From Pseudomonas mucoides (GTDB taxonomy: Bacteria; Pseudomonadota; Gammaproteobacteria; Pseudomonadales; Pseudomonadaceae), in assembly GCF_015461845.1 (NCBI RefSeq), contig NZ_JACOPW010000005.1:372001-436000 (forward strand): a stretch of 64,000 nucleotides of DNA, written 5' to 3'. Below the pieces are notes generated by a model that saw only the letters and a program-made list of their open reading frames with translations, ran no database searches and had not been told where the DNA came from. Below are positions 49,463 to 57,902 of this stretch, piece by piece. Made by a program: the position numbers and the translations under genes. How positions within the stretch are numbered: position 1 is the first letter of the stretch; every line of letters starts with the position of its first letter.

Positions 49463-50616
49463 TTCTTTTTCCCCGGCAGAATTCCCATGAGTTTGCAGAT
49501 GATCCCCAGCATGATTTCATCGGCGCCACCGCCAATCGACACCAGCCGCACATCGCGGTAAGCGCGGGCCACCGGGTTGTCCCACATGAAACCCATGCCG
49601 CCCCAATATTGCAGGCAACTGTCGCTGACTTCACGGCCCAGACGCCCGGCCTTGAGCTTGGCCATGGAAGCCAGGCGAGTGACATCCTGGCCTTTGATGT
49701 ATTGCTCGGTGGCCTGATAGACCAGCGCCCGCAGGCATTCGATTTCGGTTTGCAGCTCGGCCAGACGGAAGTGGATCACCTGGTTGTCGATCAGCGCATT
49801 GCCGAAGGTTTTGCGCTCCTTGCAGTACTCGATGGTGCTGTCGACGCAATACTCCAGGCCCTTGATCATGTTCGCCGCGCCGAACAGCCGTTCCTCCTGG
49901 AATTGCAGCATTTGCATCATGAATCCGGCGCCTTCATGGCCGATGCGGTTGCGTTGCGGCACACGCACATTGTCGAAAAACACCTGGGCGGTTTCCGAGC
50001 TGCGCATGCCGAGTTTGTCCAGGTGCGAGCTGAGGCTGATGCCGGGGGTGTTCATCGGCACCATGATCAGCGACTTGTTGATGTGCGGTTTGTCGTCCGA
50101 GGTGTTGGCCAGCAGGCAGATGAAATCGGCGCTGGGCGAGTTGGTGATCCACATCTTGCTGCCGTTGATCACGTAATCGTCGCCGTCCTTGCGGGCGGTG
50201 GTTTTCAGCCCGGCGACGTCGGAGCCGGCACCGACTTCGGAAACGCCGATGCAACCGACCTGTTCGCCGGTAATCGCCGGGCGCAGGAATTCTTCACGCA
50301 ATTCATCGGAGCCGAAGCGGGCGAGGGCGGGCGTGCACATGTCGGTCTGCACGCCGATGGACATCGGAATGCCGCCGCAATGGATGGTGCCGAACTCTTC
50401 GGCCGCGGCAATCGAATAGCTGTAATCCAGCCCCATGCCACCGAATTTTTCCGGTTTGGAAATTCCCAGCAGGCCGAGGTCACCGGCTTTGCGGAAGATT
50501 TCATGGATGGGGAAACGACCGGCCTTTTCCCATTCCTCGACGTGGGGGTTGATCTCGTGATCGACGAACTGGCGGACGGTGCGGCGCAGTGCTTCGTGTT
50601 CCTGGGTGAAGATCAT
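49459..50616 (-). CDS. atuD: Citronellyl-CoA dehydrogenase AtuD
   Basis: A 385-residue acyl-CoA dehydrogenase. Typical blocks: FGTIHCGGIPMSIGVQ, CIGVSEVGAGSDVAGLKTTA (FAD site), KMWITNSPSADFICLL, RNRIGHEGAGFMMQML and LQYWGGMGFMWDNPVARAYRDVR. In the atu pathway it oxidises citronellyl-CoA to geranyl-CoA. AGGAGAACAAT precedes ATG 50616. The gene overlaps atuE and is 25 bp from atuC. Confidence 0.9.
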   Translation of the reverse strand: MIFTQEHEALRRTVRQFVDHEINPHVEEWEKAGRFPIHEIFRKAGDLGLLGISKPEKFGGMGLDYSYSIAAAEEFGTIHCGGIPMSIGVQTDMCTPALARFGSDELREEFLRPAITGEQVGCIGVSEVGAGSDVAGLKTTARKDGDDYVINGSKMWITNSPSADFICLLANTSDDKPHINKSLIMVPMNTPGISLSSHLDKLGMRSSETAQVFFDNVRVPQRNRIGHEGAGFMMQMLQFQEERLFGAANMIKGLEYCVDSTIEYCKERKTFGNALIDNQVIHFRLAELQTEIECLRALVYQATEQYIKGQDVTRLASMAKLKAGRLGREVSDSCLQYWGGMGFMWDNPVARAYRDVRLVSIGGGADEIMLGIICKLMGILPGKKK

Positions 50617-50641
50617 TTTTATTGTTCTCCTAAAGGCCGGT

Positions 50642-52258
50642 CTAGAACCTGGCGACGCCAAAACTGTTGGTTTGCAGCGGCCGCACCTCGGCCTCGTGAC
50701 AGATATCCAGCACGTAACCGAGCAACGTCCGCGTGTCCCGCGGATCGATCAGCCCGTCGTCCCACAGGTTGGCACTGCCGTAGAGGGCGGTGGACTGGCT
50801 GTCGAGTTTCTGTGCGGTGACCTGTTCCAGCATGTCGAGCATTTTCGGGTCCGGCACCAGACCGTCCTTGAGCTGTTTGGCTTCGGTGACAATCCGCAGC
50901 ACCTTGCCGGCCTGGGCACCGCCCATCACGGCCGTGCGGCTGTTGGGCCAGGCGAAGATGAAACGCGGGTCGAGGCCGCGCCCGCACATCGCATAGTTGC
51001 CGGCACCATAAGAGCCGCCGACGACAATCGTCAGTTTTGGCACCCGGGCATTTGCCACTGCTTGAATCATCTTCGCGCCATGTTTGATCACGCCTTGCTG
51101 TTCCGATTCGGTGCCGACCATGAACCCGGTGGTGTTGTGGAAAAACAGCAGCGGCGTCTGGCTCTGGTCGCACAACTGAATGAACTGCGCGGCCTTGCTC
51201 GCACCCTTGGGCGTGATCGGGCCGTTGTTGCCGATGACGCCGCAGGCACGGCCCTGGATTTTCAGGTGGCCGCAGACGGTCTGCTGATCAAACTCAGCCT
51301 TGAATTCGAGGAAGGTCGAACCGTCGGCGATACGGGCGATGATCTCGCGCACGTCATAGGGTTTTTTCGGGTCGTCCGGGATCAGGCCCAGCAGCTCGTC
51401 GATGGGGTAGAGCGGTTCTTCCCAGCGATGTACCGGACGCCAGGGCAACTGATCGTTCCAGGGCAACAGGCCGACGATCTCGCGCACCTGGCGCACGCCG
51501 TCGGCATCGTTCTCGGCCAGGTACTCGGCGGTGCCAGCGGTTTGCGCATGCATCTCGGCGCCGCCGAGTTCTTCGTCGGTGGCGACTTCCCCGGTTGCCG
51601 CTTTCAGCAGTGGCGGGCCGGCGAGAAACAGCTTGGCCTTGCCGCGCACGACCACCACGTAATCCGACAATCCCGGCTGATAAGCGCCGCCCGCAGTGGC
51701 CGAGCCATGCACCACGGTAATCTGCGGTAATCCCATGGCCGACATCCGCGCCTGATTGGCAAAACTGCGCGCGCCTTCGACGAAAATGTCCGCGGCGTAA
51801 TTCAGGTTGGCGCCACCGCTTTCGGCGAGGGTGATCACCGGCAGTTTGTTCTCCATGGCGATCTGTTGCAGGCGCAGGGACTTTTTCAATCCGCTGGGGG
51901 AAATGGTCCCGCCCTTGATCGCGCTGTTGTTTGCCACCACGAGCACGCGGACGCCGGACACGTAACCGATCCCGGCGATCAAACCACCACCGGCCGCGCT
52001 GCCGTCCTTGTCGTCGTGCAGCTTGTAGCCCGCCAGGCTCGCCAGTTCGAGGAACGGCGCGCCGGGGTCGAGCAGCAGGTTGAGGCGTTCACGCGGCAGC
52101 AGTTGGCCACGCTTGTCGAATTTCGGCTTGGCTTCGGCTGCCTTGTTCAACAGGTTCTGTTCGAGCTGGCGCACGTGTTCGATCACGGCCAGCATCGCGT
52201 CGCGGTTCTGGGCGAACTGCGCGCTGAACGGGTCCACTTGCGATTGAATCACCGGCAT
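50642..52258 (-). CDS. atuC: Geranyl-CoA carboxylase beta subunit AtuC
   Basis: A 538-residue carboxyltransferase. It has LLDPGAPFLELASLAGY, GIGYVSGVRVLVVANNSAIKGG and PQITVVHGSATAGGAYQPGLSDYVV, and the C-terminal half has LFFHNTTGFMVGTESEQQGVIKHGAKM and GSYGAGNYAMCGRG. It transfers CO2 from biotin to geranyl-CoA. The paralogous LiuB is close in sequence, but the gene order (atuB before, atuD after) fixes it as AtuC. It lies 3 bp from atuB. Confidence 0.9.
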   Translation of the reverse strand: MPVIQSQVDPFSAQFAQNRDAMLAVIEHVRQLEQNLLNKAAEAKPKFDKRGQLLPRERLNLLLDPGAPFLELASLAGYKLHDDKDGSAAGGGLIAGIGYVSGVRVLVVANNSAIKGGTISPSGLKKSLRLQQIAMENKLPVITLAESGGANLNYAADIFVEGARSFANQARMSAMGLPQITVVHGSATAGGAYQPGLSDYVVVVRGKAKLFLAGPPLLKAATGEVATDEELGGAEMHAQTAGTAEYLAENDADGVRQVREIVGLLPWNDQLPWRPVHRWEEPLYPIDELLGLIPDDPKKPYDVREIIARIADGSTFLEFKAEFDQQTVCGHLKIQGRACGVIGNNGPITPKGASKAAQFIQLCDQSQTPLLFFHNTTGFMVGTESEQQGVIKHGAKMIQAVANARVPKLTIVVGGSYGAGNYAMCGRGLDPRFIFAWPNSRTAVMGGAQAGKVLRIVTEAKQLKDGLVPDPKMLDMLEQVTAQKLDSQSTALYGSANLWDDGLIDPRDTRTLLGYVLDICHEAEVRPLQTNSFGVARF

Positions 52259-52261
52259 GGC

Positions 52262-53131
52262 TTATTCCTTGTCCTTGAGCACGTCAGGTAAGTACGCGCG
52301 GTGAAAACCGTTGTACGACTCGCTGTTCGTAGCCTTGTGGATCGGCCACGCGCGCCCGCCGAGGCTGGCGGCACCGTCGATGCGCAAGGTGCTGCCGCTG
52401 ACAAACGCCGCGGCCGGGCTGAGCAGGAACACAATTGCAGCGCTGACTTCCGATTCGGTGCCGATGCGTTTCAGCGGCACGTGTTCGCGCAAGGTCGGTA
52501 TCACCGCTTTGAAAGCGCCTTCGTAAGTGTCCATGCCGCTGGACGCGACCCACCCCGGCGCCACCGCGTTGACCCGCACCCCGGCGTAACCCCATTCGAA
52601 GGCGGCAGTCTTGGTCAGGTTATCCATGCCCGCGCGCGCCGCGCCTGAATGGCCCATGCCGGGCATGCCGCCCCACATGTCGGCGAGCATGTTGACGATG
52701 GCGCCGCCATGCTTGCTCATGGATTGATTGAACACTTCCCGGGCCATCAGGAAACCGCCGACCAGATTGGTGCGGACCACGGTTTCGAAACCTTTCTGAT
52801 TGATTGAGGCCAACGGTGACGGGAATTGCCCGCCGGCGTTGTTGACCAGACCGTGGATCGGCCCGTATTTGCGAATCAGTTCGCTGACCAGATGCTTGAC
52901 TGCATCTTCCTCGCGAATATCGCACACGGCCCAATCCGCCTTGCCGCCGTCTGCGGCAATCTCGGCGGCAACGCTTTTCAACTTGTCGGCCTTGCGCCCG
53001 ACCAGCAGCACATGCGCGCCCAGCGCTGCCAGTTCATGGGCGGTGCAACGGCCGATGCCGCTGCCGCCACCGGTGACAAGAATGGTTTGGCCCGCAAACA
53101 GATCGGTTTTGAAGATCGAATCGTAAGCCAT
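52262..53131 (-). CDS. atuB: Short-chain dehydrogenase AtuB
   Basis: A 289-residue SDR. NAD(P) motif ILVTGGGSGIGRCTA (about 17-31), NNAGG (about 95), and the catalytic Ser-Tyr-Lys region has MGHSGAARAGMDNLTKTAAFEW, where the usual YxxxK reads SGAARAG: the Tyr/Lys dyad is displaced, as in 2,4-dienoyl-CoA reductase-like SDRs. In the atu pathway it is proposed to oxidise a terpene alcohol or intermediate; the exact step is not settled. ATG 53131 is next to the atuA stop (12 bp). Confidence 0.87.
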   Translation of the reverse strand: MAYDSIFKTDLFAGQTILVTGGGSGIGRCTAHELAALGAHVLLVGRKADKLKSVAAEIAADGGKADWAVCDIREEDAVKHLVSELIRKYGPIHGLVNNAGGQFPSPLASINQKGFETVVRTNLVGGFLMAREVFNQSMSKHGGAIVNMLADMWGGMPGMGHSGAARAGMDNLTKTAAFEWGYAGVRVNAVAPGWVASSGMDTYEGAFKAVIPTLREHVPLKRIGTESEVSAAIVFLLSPAAAFVSGSTLRIDGAASLGGRAWPIHKATNSESYNGFHRAYLPDVLKDKE

Positions 53132-53143
53132 GGCGGCAGTCCT

Positions 53144-54946
53144 CTAGTTGACCTGGTCGGCGATGCGCTGCGGCACCGGAATCTGGATTTCCAGCAGCTG
53201 CTGGGCGAAGGCCTTGCCTTGCGGGTCGATCCGCAGGCTGGCCACGCCACCGCCGCCGAGGGCGTTCTCCAGTAGAAAATTCAGGCTGTGGGTGCCCGGC
53301 AAATACCAGCGCTCCACGCGCCCGTGAACGGGGTCGAGGACGTGGCTCATCCAGTCGACCATGACCTCCGGCGTCAGCGCTTCGGCGATCCACGGCAGGT
53401 ACTCGGGCTCGCGGGCCATGACGCCGATGTTACTGTGATTGCCCTTGTCGCCGGAGCGCGCGACCGCGAGTCTGATCAGGGCCACGCTGGCGTCGGCGCG
53501 GTCGCTGGGCTGCGGTGGGTCGAACGGGACAGGCAAGTCATCCGGGTCGAGCACATCGACGGCGGGCAGCGCGCAGGGGTGGCGCCGGCCGTTGAAATCA
53601 ATGTCCAGCGTGCAGGCGGTTTTGTCGATAAGGAAGGAGAACAGCCGGATCAGCGGATACACCGTTGGCCGCCCGCCGACGATCCCGGTCAGCCCCGGCG
53701 CCATACCGGTTGCAGCCTGGGCGATTTCCCGGGAGAACACGATCAAGGCCTGTTTGCTCGGGTGACGCACAGCGAGTTTGATCACCACTTCGCGGCTGTC
53801 CGTGCGCTGGCCGTGGGGGCCGTAGGTGGCCTCGCTGCCGAGCAGTTCGATGTTCACTTCGCTGTAGGGCGCCCAGCCGCGCTGGCGGAAAATATCCGAG
53901 GTCTTGTTGATGATCGCTTCGCTGACCCGTCGCGCCTTGTCCACCGCATCGATGCCTGCAATCAAGCAACTGGCGGTGCAGCGGAAACCGTCCGGGTACG
54001 TCGCGCTGACCTTGTACTGATCGGTTGGCGGCAAGCCCTTCGCGCCATGCACCTGAACCGCGTTTTTGCCCTGTTGCTGAAGTTTGACCTGAGTGAAATC
54101 GCAGACCACATCCGGCAGCAGGTAAGCCCGTGGATCGCCGATTTCATAAAGCATCTGCTCGCCGACGGTCAGTGGCGTGACCAGGCCGCCGGAGCCTTCC
54201 GGTTTGCTGACGATGAACTGGCTGTCGGCGCTGACCTCGACGATAGGGAAGCCGATGTGTTCGTAGTCGGGCACTTCGCGCCAGTCGGTGAAATTGCCGC
54301 CGGTGCACTGGGCGCCGCATTCGATGATGTGGCCGGCCAGCGCCGCTTGGGCGAGTTTGTCGTAGTCGTGCCAGGACCAGCCGAATTCATGCACCAGTGC
54401 CGCGCTGACCACGGCGCTGTCGACCACGCGCCCGGTGATCACGATGTCCGCGCCCAGGCGCAAGGCTTCAACGATGCCCGGCGCGCCGAGATAGGCGTTG
54501 GTCGATACGCACAGGGGCGGTAACGGCGCGCCGCTGAACATTTCATGAAGGCCGAGGCTACTCAGCTGTTTGAATTGCGGTTGCAGGTCATCGCCCAGCA
54601 ACACGGCGATTTTCAGCGCCACACCGGCCTTGTCGCAGGTGGCTTGCAGGGCGGCGGCGCAGGCGAGTGGATTGACGCCGCCGGCGTTGCTGATGACACG
54701 AATCTTCTGCTCGGCAAGTTGCCCCAGCAATGGGCTGAGGACTTCGATGAAGTCCCCCGCATAGCCGGCCTGCGGGTCTTTCATCCGTGCACCGGCCATG
54801 ATCGACATGGTTATTTCGGCCAGGTAGTCGAAGACCAGGTAGTCCAGGCGTCCACCTTCCACCAGTTGCGCGGCAGCGGTCGAGGTGTCGCCCCAGAAGG
54901 CGCTGGCGCAGCCGATGCGAATCGTTTTAGGCACAGTCAACTGCAT
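53144..54946 (-). CDS. atuA: Acyclic terpene utilisation protein AtuA
   Basis: A 600-residue AtuA (DUF1446) protein. The first half (about 1-460) has RIGCASAFWGDTSTAAAQLVEGG, YLVFDYLAEITMSIMAGA, DIVITGRVVDSAVV and GAQCTGGNFTDW. The C-terminal about 100 residues are a second domain with LAVARSGDKGNHSNIGV. Its function in citronellol and geraniol growth is unproven, but its presence separates an atu from a liu locus. GGGAGGTGG precedes ATG 54946. It is the first gene after two palindromic operators. Confidence 0.92.
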   Translation of the reverse strand: MQLTVPKTIRIGCASAFWGDTSTAAAQLVEGGRLDYLVFDYLAEITMSIMAGARMKDPQAGYAGDFIEVLSPLLGQLAEQKIRVISNAGGVNPLACAAALQATCDKAGVALKIAVLLGDDLQPQFKQLSSLGLHEMFSGAPLPPLCVSTNAYLGAPGIVEALRLGADIVITGRVVDSAVVSAALVHEFGWSWHDYDKLAQAALAGHIIECGAQCTGGNFTDWREVPDYEHIGFPIVEVSADSQFIVSKPEGSGGLVTPLTVGEQMLYEIGDPRAYLLPDVVCDFTQVKLQQQGKNAVQVHGAKGLPPTDQYKVSATYPDGFRCTASCLIAGIDAVDKARRVSEAIINKTSDIFRQRGWAPYSEVNIELLGSEATYGPHGQRTDSREVVIKLAVRHPSKQALIVFSREIAQAATGMAPGLTGIVGGRPTVYPLIRLFSFLIDKTACTLDIDFNGRRHPCALPAVDVLDPDDLPVPFDPPQPSDRADASVALIRLAVARSGDKGNHSNIGVMAREPEYLPWIAEALTPEVMVDWMSHVLDPVHGRVERWYLPGTHSLNFLLENALGGGGVASLRIDPQGKAFAQQLLEIQIPVPQRIADQVN

Positions 54947-54976
54947 AGCCACCTCCCAGTGAAGTGCATCGAGACT

Positions 54977-54994
54977 ACCAAGCAAGCGCTTGGT
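54977..54994. promoter_or_regulatory. AtuR operator 1
   Basis: ACCAAGC-AAGC-GCTTGGT: an 18-bp perfect-arm palindrome, 30 bp upstream of atuA. It falls between a possible TTTACA -35 and TAGTCT -10 for atuA. TetR-family regulators such as AtuR bind such sites; two repeats in this intergenic region are established for P. aeruginosa. Confidence 0.8.
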
Positions 54995-55019
54995 TTGTAA
55001 ACGCCTGAAATATCTTCTG

Positions 55020-55037
55020 CCCGAGCGCTTGCTTGGT
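55020..55037. promoter_or_regulatory. AtuR operator 2
   Basis: CCCGAGC-GCTT-GCTTGGT repeats the operator with two mismatches in the left arm. Its centre is 43 bp (about four helical turns) from operator 1. TTGCTT-N16-TTAAAT at 55029-55056 is a possible atuR promoter overlapping it. Confidence 0.75.
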
Positions 55038-55125
55038 GGTCGTTGCCAGCTTAAATTGCCCGCGCAACCCCCGTTGTTTCAGCGGCGAGCGGCGTATTTG
55101 ATTGATCGACTGTAGGAGAGAACGG

Positions 55126-55752
55126 GTGGACGAGCAAAAAGCCCTGAGGGTCATGCGCGAATTGGTCGACAACGGCCAGTTGACCGACCCGGACAGCGCC
55201 CGCGGCAAACTGCTGCAAGTGGCGGCTCACCTGTTCCGCAACAAAGGTTATGAACGCACCACGGTGCGCGATCTGGCGGGCGCCGTGGGCATCCAGTCAG
55301 GCAGCATTTTTCATCACTTCAAAAGCAAGGACGAAATCCTTCGCGCCGTGATGGAAGAGACCATCCGCTACAACACTGCGTTGATGCGGGCGGCCCTGGC
55401 CGAGTCCAGCAACGTCCGCGAGCGAGTGCTGGCGCTGATTCGTTGCGAATTGCAGTCGATCATGGGTGGCAGCGGCGAGGCCATGGCGGTGCTGGTGTAC
55501 GAATGGCGCTCGTTGTCCGAAGACGGGCAGGCGCAGGTATTGGCACTGCGTGATATTTATGAAGAACTCTGGCTGCAGGTGTTGGGCGAAGCCAAAGAGG
55601 CGGGTTTCATTCGCGGCGATGTGTTCATCACGCGGCGTTTCCTGACGGGTGCATTGTCGTGGACCACCACCTGGTTTCGCGCTGACGGCAGCATGAGCCT
55701 CGATCAATTGGCCGAGGAAGCCTTGATTCTCGTGCTGGAAGAAAAACAATAA
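55126..55752 (+). CDS. atuR: TetR-family repressor AtuR
   Basis: A 208-residue TetR regulator. The N-terminal HTH (about 25-70) has LLQVAAHLFRNKGYERTTVRDLAGAVGIQSGSIFHHFKSKDEIL (split at about residue 45). The C-terminal ligand domain is helical. The GTG at 55126 is preceded by AGGAG at 55114-55118; the in-frame 55102 start adds eight residues. It is divergent from atuA and reads towards the periplasmic binding protein. Repression relieved by citronellyl or geranyl-CoA is the known model for AtuR. Confidence 0.87.
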   Translation: MDEQKALRVMRELVDNGQLTDPDSARGKLLQVAAHLFRNKGYERTTVRDLAGAVGIQSGSIFHHFKSKDEILRAVMEETIRYNTALMRAALAESSNVRERVLALIRCELQSIMGGSGEAMAVLVYEWRSLSEDGQAQVLALRDIYEELWLQVLGEAKEAGFIRGDVFITRRFLTGALSWTTTWFRADGSMSLDQLAEEALILVLEEKQ

Positions 55753-55844
55753 GGTTGTGCCAATCTAAGGAAACTGGCTAAGTGGCCGAAACCGCCTAGC
55801 TTGAATGCATTGATGCGTATTTTTTTGGGGAGTGGGTTGTTTTG

Positions 55845-56639
55845 ATGTCTTCGCCAATCAGGACGGCTTCGCGGCTTTTGCTGGCGTCGCTTGCGGCGCT
55901 CTGGGTATTGCCGTCCCACGCTGCACAACTGGTGCGAGTGGGGGCGGCGCATTTTCCGCCCTACACCATTCGCCCGGAAACCGGTGTCGACACCGGCCTG
56001 CTGCCTCAGCTGGTCGAGGCGTTGAATCGCGAGCAAAGCGATTACCAGTTTGTCCTGGTGCCCACCTCCATTCCCCGGCGCTTCGGTGATTTCAAGCAGG
56101 GCCGGGTCGACATGGCGATTTTCGAAAACCCGGATTGGGGCTGGCAGGACATTCCCCACACCAGCGTTGACATGGGGCTTGAAGACGCCGAGATTTTCGT
56201 CGCGCAACGCCTGCCGGAACGACTGCAGAACTATTTTGTCGACCTCACCGGCAAGCGCCTGGCCCTGTTCAGCGGCTATCACTACGAATTCGCCAATTTC
56301 AATGCCGACCCGAAATTCCTCGCGCAAAACTACAACGCGACGCTGACCTATTCCCACGACAGCAACTTGTTGATGGTGTTGCGCGGGCGGGCGGACATTG
56401 CCTTGGTGACGCGCTCGTACCTGAGCGATTACCTGCTGCGTAATGAGAAGGTCGGCGATCAACTGCTGGTGTCCCAGCGCATCGATCAGGTCTATCACCA
56501 CTACGCCATCCTCCGCCCCTCCGCGCCGATCACTGGCGAAGCGTTCGGCAAATTGCTGCAAGGGTTGCGCGACAACGGCCAGATGCTGAAGATTTTTGAT
56601 CCGTACAAAATCGCCGTAGTGCCGGTACCGCGAAACTGA
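55845..56639 (+). CDS. Lone periplasmic SBP_bac_3-type binding protein
   Basis: A 264-residue protein with a signal peptide (about 1-27, cleavage near SHA-AQ) and a type-3 solute-binding fold: GAAHFPPYTIRPETGVDTG, DFKQGRVDMAIFENPDWGW, and RGRADIALVTRSYLSDYL. No ABC permease or ATPase genes are adjacent, so it may serve a distant transporter or act as a sensor-linked ligand binder. The start at the ATG 55845 is inside a TTG-ATG pair and the ribosome site is weak. It is possibly read through from atuR. Confidence 0.85.
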   Translation: MSSPIRTASRLLLASLAALWVLPSHAAQLVRVGAAHFPPYTIRPETGVDTGLLPQLVEALNREQSDYQFVLVPTSIPRRFGDFKQGRVDMAIFENPDWGWQDIPHTSVDMGLEDAEIFVAQRLPERLQNYFVDLTGKRLALFSGYHYEFANFNADPKFLAQNYNATLTYSHDSNLLMVLRGRADIALVTRSYLSDYLLRNEKVGDQLLVSQRIDQVYHHYAILRPSAPITGEAFGKLLQGLRDNGQMLKIFDPYKIAVVPVPRN

Positions 56640-56669
56640 TATCGCGCCACAGTATTTACGCACGTGTCT

Positions 56670-56693
56670 TAAATTTCCGGGCCCGGCTCACGT
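56670..56693 (+). promoter_or_regulatory. PvdS-dependent iron-starvation box upstream of the acetyltransferase gene
   Basis: TAAAT-N16-CGT exactly matches the iron-starvation (IS) box used by the extracytoplasmic sigma factor PvdS. It ends 40 bp upstream of ATG 56734. The nearby arms GGCTCACGT (56685) and ACGTGAGCC (56719) form a palindrome straddling the promoter. Confidence 0.85.
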
Positions 56694-56733
56694 CACATCG
56701 TTGAACTGTCGACGACTAACGTGAGCCCGACCC

Positions 56734-57747
56734 ATGCCCGATTTGAATGACCTGACTGGCCTGGCCCTGCCTGCCGAAGGGCCGCTTGTAGCGGATGAAA
56801 GCGAAAACCGCCTGCACCTCAGCCTGCAAGGTCAGCCGTTGATCCAGCTGCGCCTGACCCGCGAGCCCGAGTTACAGGTGCAAGTGGAAGAGCATTTTGG
56901 CCAACCGCTCGAACACGGCATCCGGGCGGCGTGTTATTGGCTGTTTGCTCGTGATCCCGCTTGCCAGTGCCTGACCTGGCAACTCGATGAAGTGCCCACC
57001 GATGTACTGCTCAGCGGATTGCTGATTCCCACCGAAATCGCCGGCCAATATCACTGTTTGCGCACCCTGTTCTGGCAAATAGCTCAGCCATGGCTGGGTG
57101 AATCGCTGGTCGTCAGTTATCCGCAGCATAGGGTCATCAGCAACGGCAAGCGTCATCCGCTGCGCCCACCGAAGCCGCGGGGCGAAGTCTATCGGCGTTT
57201 TGATGCGCGCCTCGGTGCCTGGATTTCCCTGCGCACGGTAGACATTGAATTGGACCTGGAGCGTTTCAATCGCTGGCAGAACAGCCCGCGCGTGGCGAGT
57301 TTCTGGCAGGAGGAGGGCAGTCTCGAACAGCATCGCGACTACCTGGAAAAACTGGCGGCGGACCCGCACACGGTCACCCTGGTCGGCTGTTTCGATGATC
57401 AGCCGTTTGCCTACTTCGAAGCGTATTGGGCCAGGGAAGATCGCATCGCGCCGTTCTATGACGTCGATGATTACGACCGGGGCATCCACATGCTGGTGGG
57501 TGAAGAAAACCACCGGGGGCCGCACAAAGTGGCGAGCTGGTTATCGGCGCTGGTGCATTACCTGTTTCTTGACGACCCGCGCACGCAACGGGTGGTGGCC
57601 GAGCCTCGCGCGGATAACGCGAAGATGATCGGGCACATGCAGGGGCAGGGTTTTTACTGCGAGAAAGAGTTCGACTTCCCGCACAAGCGGGCGGCGTTGA
57701 TGGCGGTGGGGCGGGAGCGGTTTTTTGATCGGTGCCGGTTGGCTTGA
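56734..57747 (+). CDS. pvdY: Siderophore GNAT acetyltransferase (pvdY-like)
   Basis: A 337-residue protein of the IucB/RhbD/AlcB-type siderophore N-acyltransferase family: a long N-terminal region (about 1-160) and a C-terminal GNAT domain (about 165-330) with FNRWQNSPRVASFWQEEGS, FDDQPFAYFEAYWAREDRI and FDFPHKRAALM. A perfect PvdS box upstream and pvdS-pvdL next door place it in pyoverdine synthesis, where pvdYII-type enzymes acylate N5-hydroxyornithine. The acyl donor (acetyl or other) is not inferable here. No clear Shine-Dalgarno precedes ATG 56734. The symbol is a best match by context. Confidence 0.8.
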   Translation: MPDLNDLTGLALPAEGPLVADESENRLHLSLQGQPLIQLRLTREPELQVQVEEHFGQPLEHGIRAACYWLFARDPACQCLTWQLDEVPTDVLLSGLLIPTEIAGQYHCLRTLFWQIAQPWLGESLVVSYPQHRVISNGKRHPLRPPKPRGEVYRRFDARLGAWISLRTVDIELDLERFNRWQNSPRVASFWQEEGSLEQHRDYLEKLAADPHTVTLVGCFDDQPFAYFEAYWAREDRIAPFYDVDDYDRGIHMLVGEENHRGPHKVASWLSALVHYLFLDDPRTQRVVAEPRADNAKMIGHMQGQGFYCEKEFDFPHKRAALMAVGRERFFDRCRLA

Positions 57748-57784
57748 TGTTTATGGCTCAAGACCTGTACTGGTCTTGAGTCAG

Positions 57785-57882
57785 CCATCGCGAGCAGGCT
57801 CACGCCTACATTGGATCTATGGTGAACACACTATTCGTGAACACTGGAGATCTATTGTAGGAGTGAGCCTGCTCGCGATGGG
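57785..57882. repeat. REP pair with long spacer
   Basis: GCCATCGCGAGCAGGCTCAC at left and GTGAGCCTGCTCGCGATGG at right, separated by a 60-bp spacer that itself holds GGATCT and AGATCT sequences. It sits between convergent pvdY-like and pvdS genes. Confidence 0.85.
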
Positions 57883-57902
57883 GGCACCACAGAATCCAGA
57901 TC

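Noticed and set aside
53288..54523. A 411-codon plus-strand frame inside atuA
   Set aside because: Antisense shadow; AtuA is recognised on the minus strand with the correct length.
46594..54946. Reading the carboxylase cluster as the leucine/isovalerate liu operon
   Set aside because: AtuA, an AtuB-type SDR, the divergent AtuR and its operators, and absence of liuA/liuE genes favour atu.
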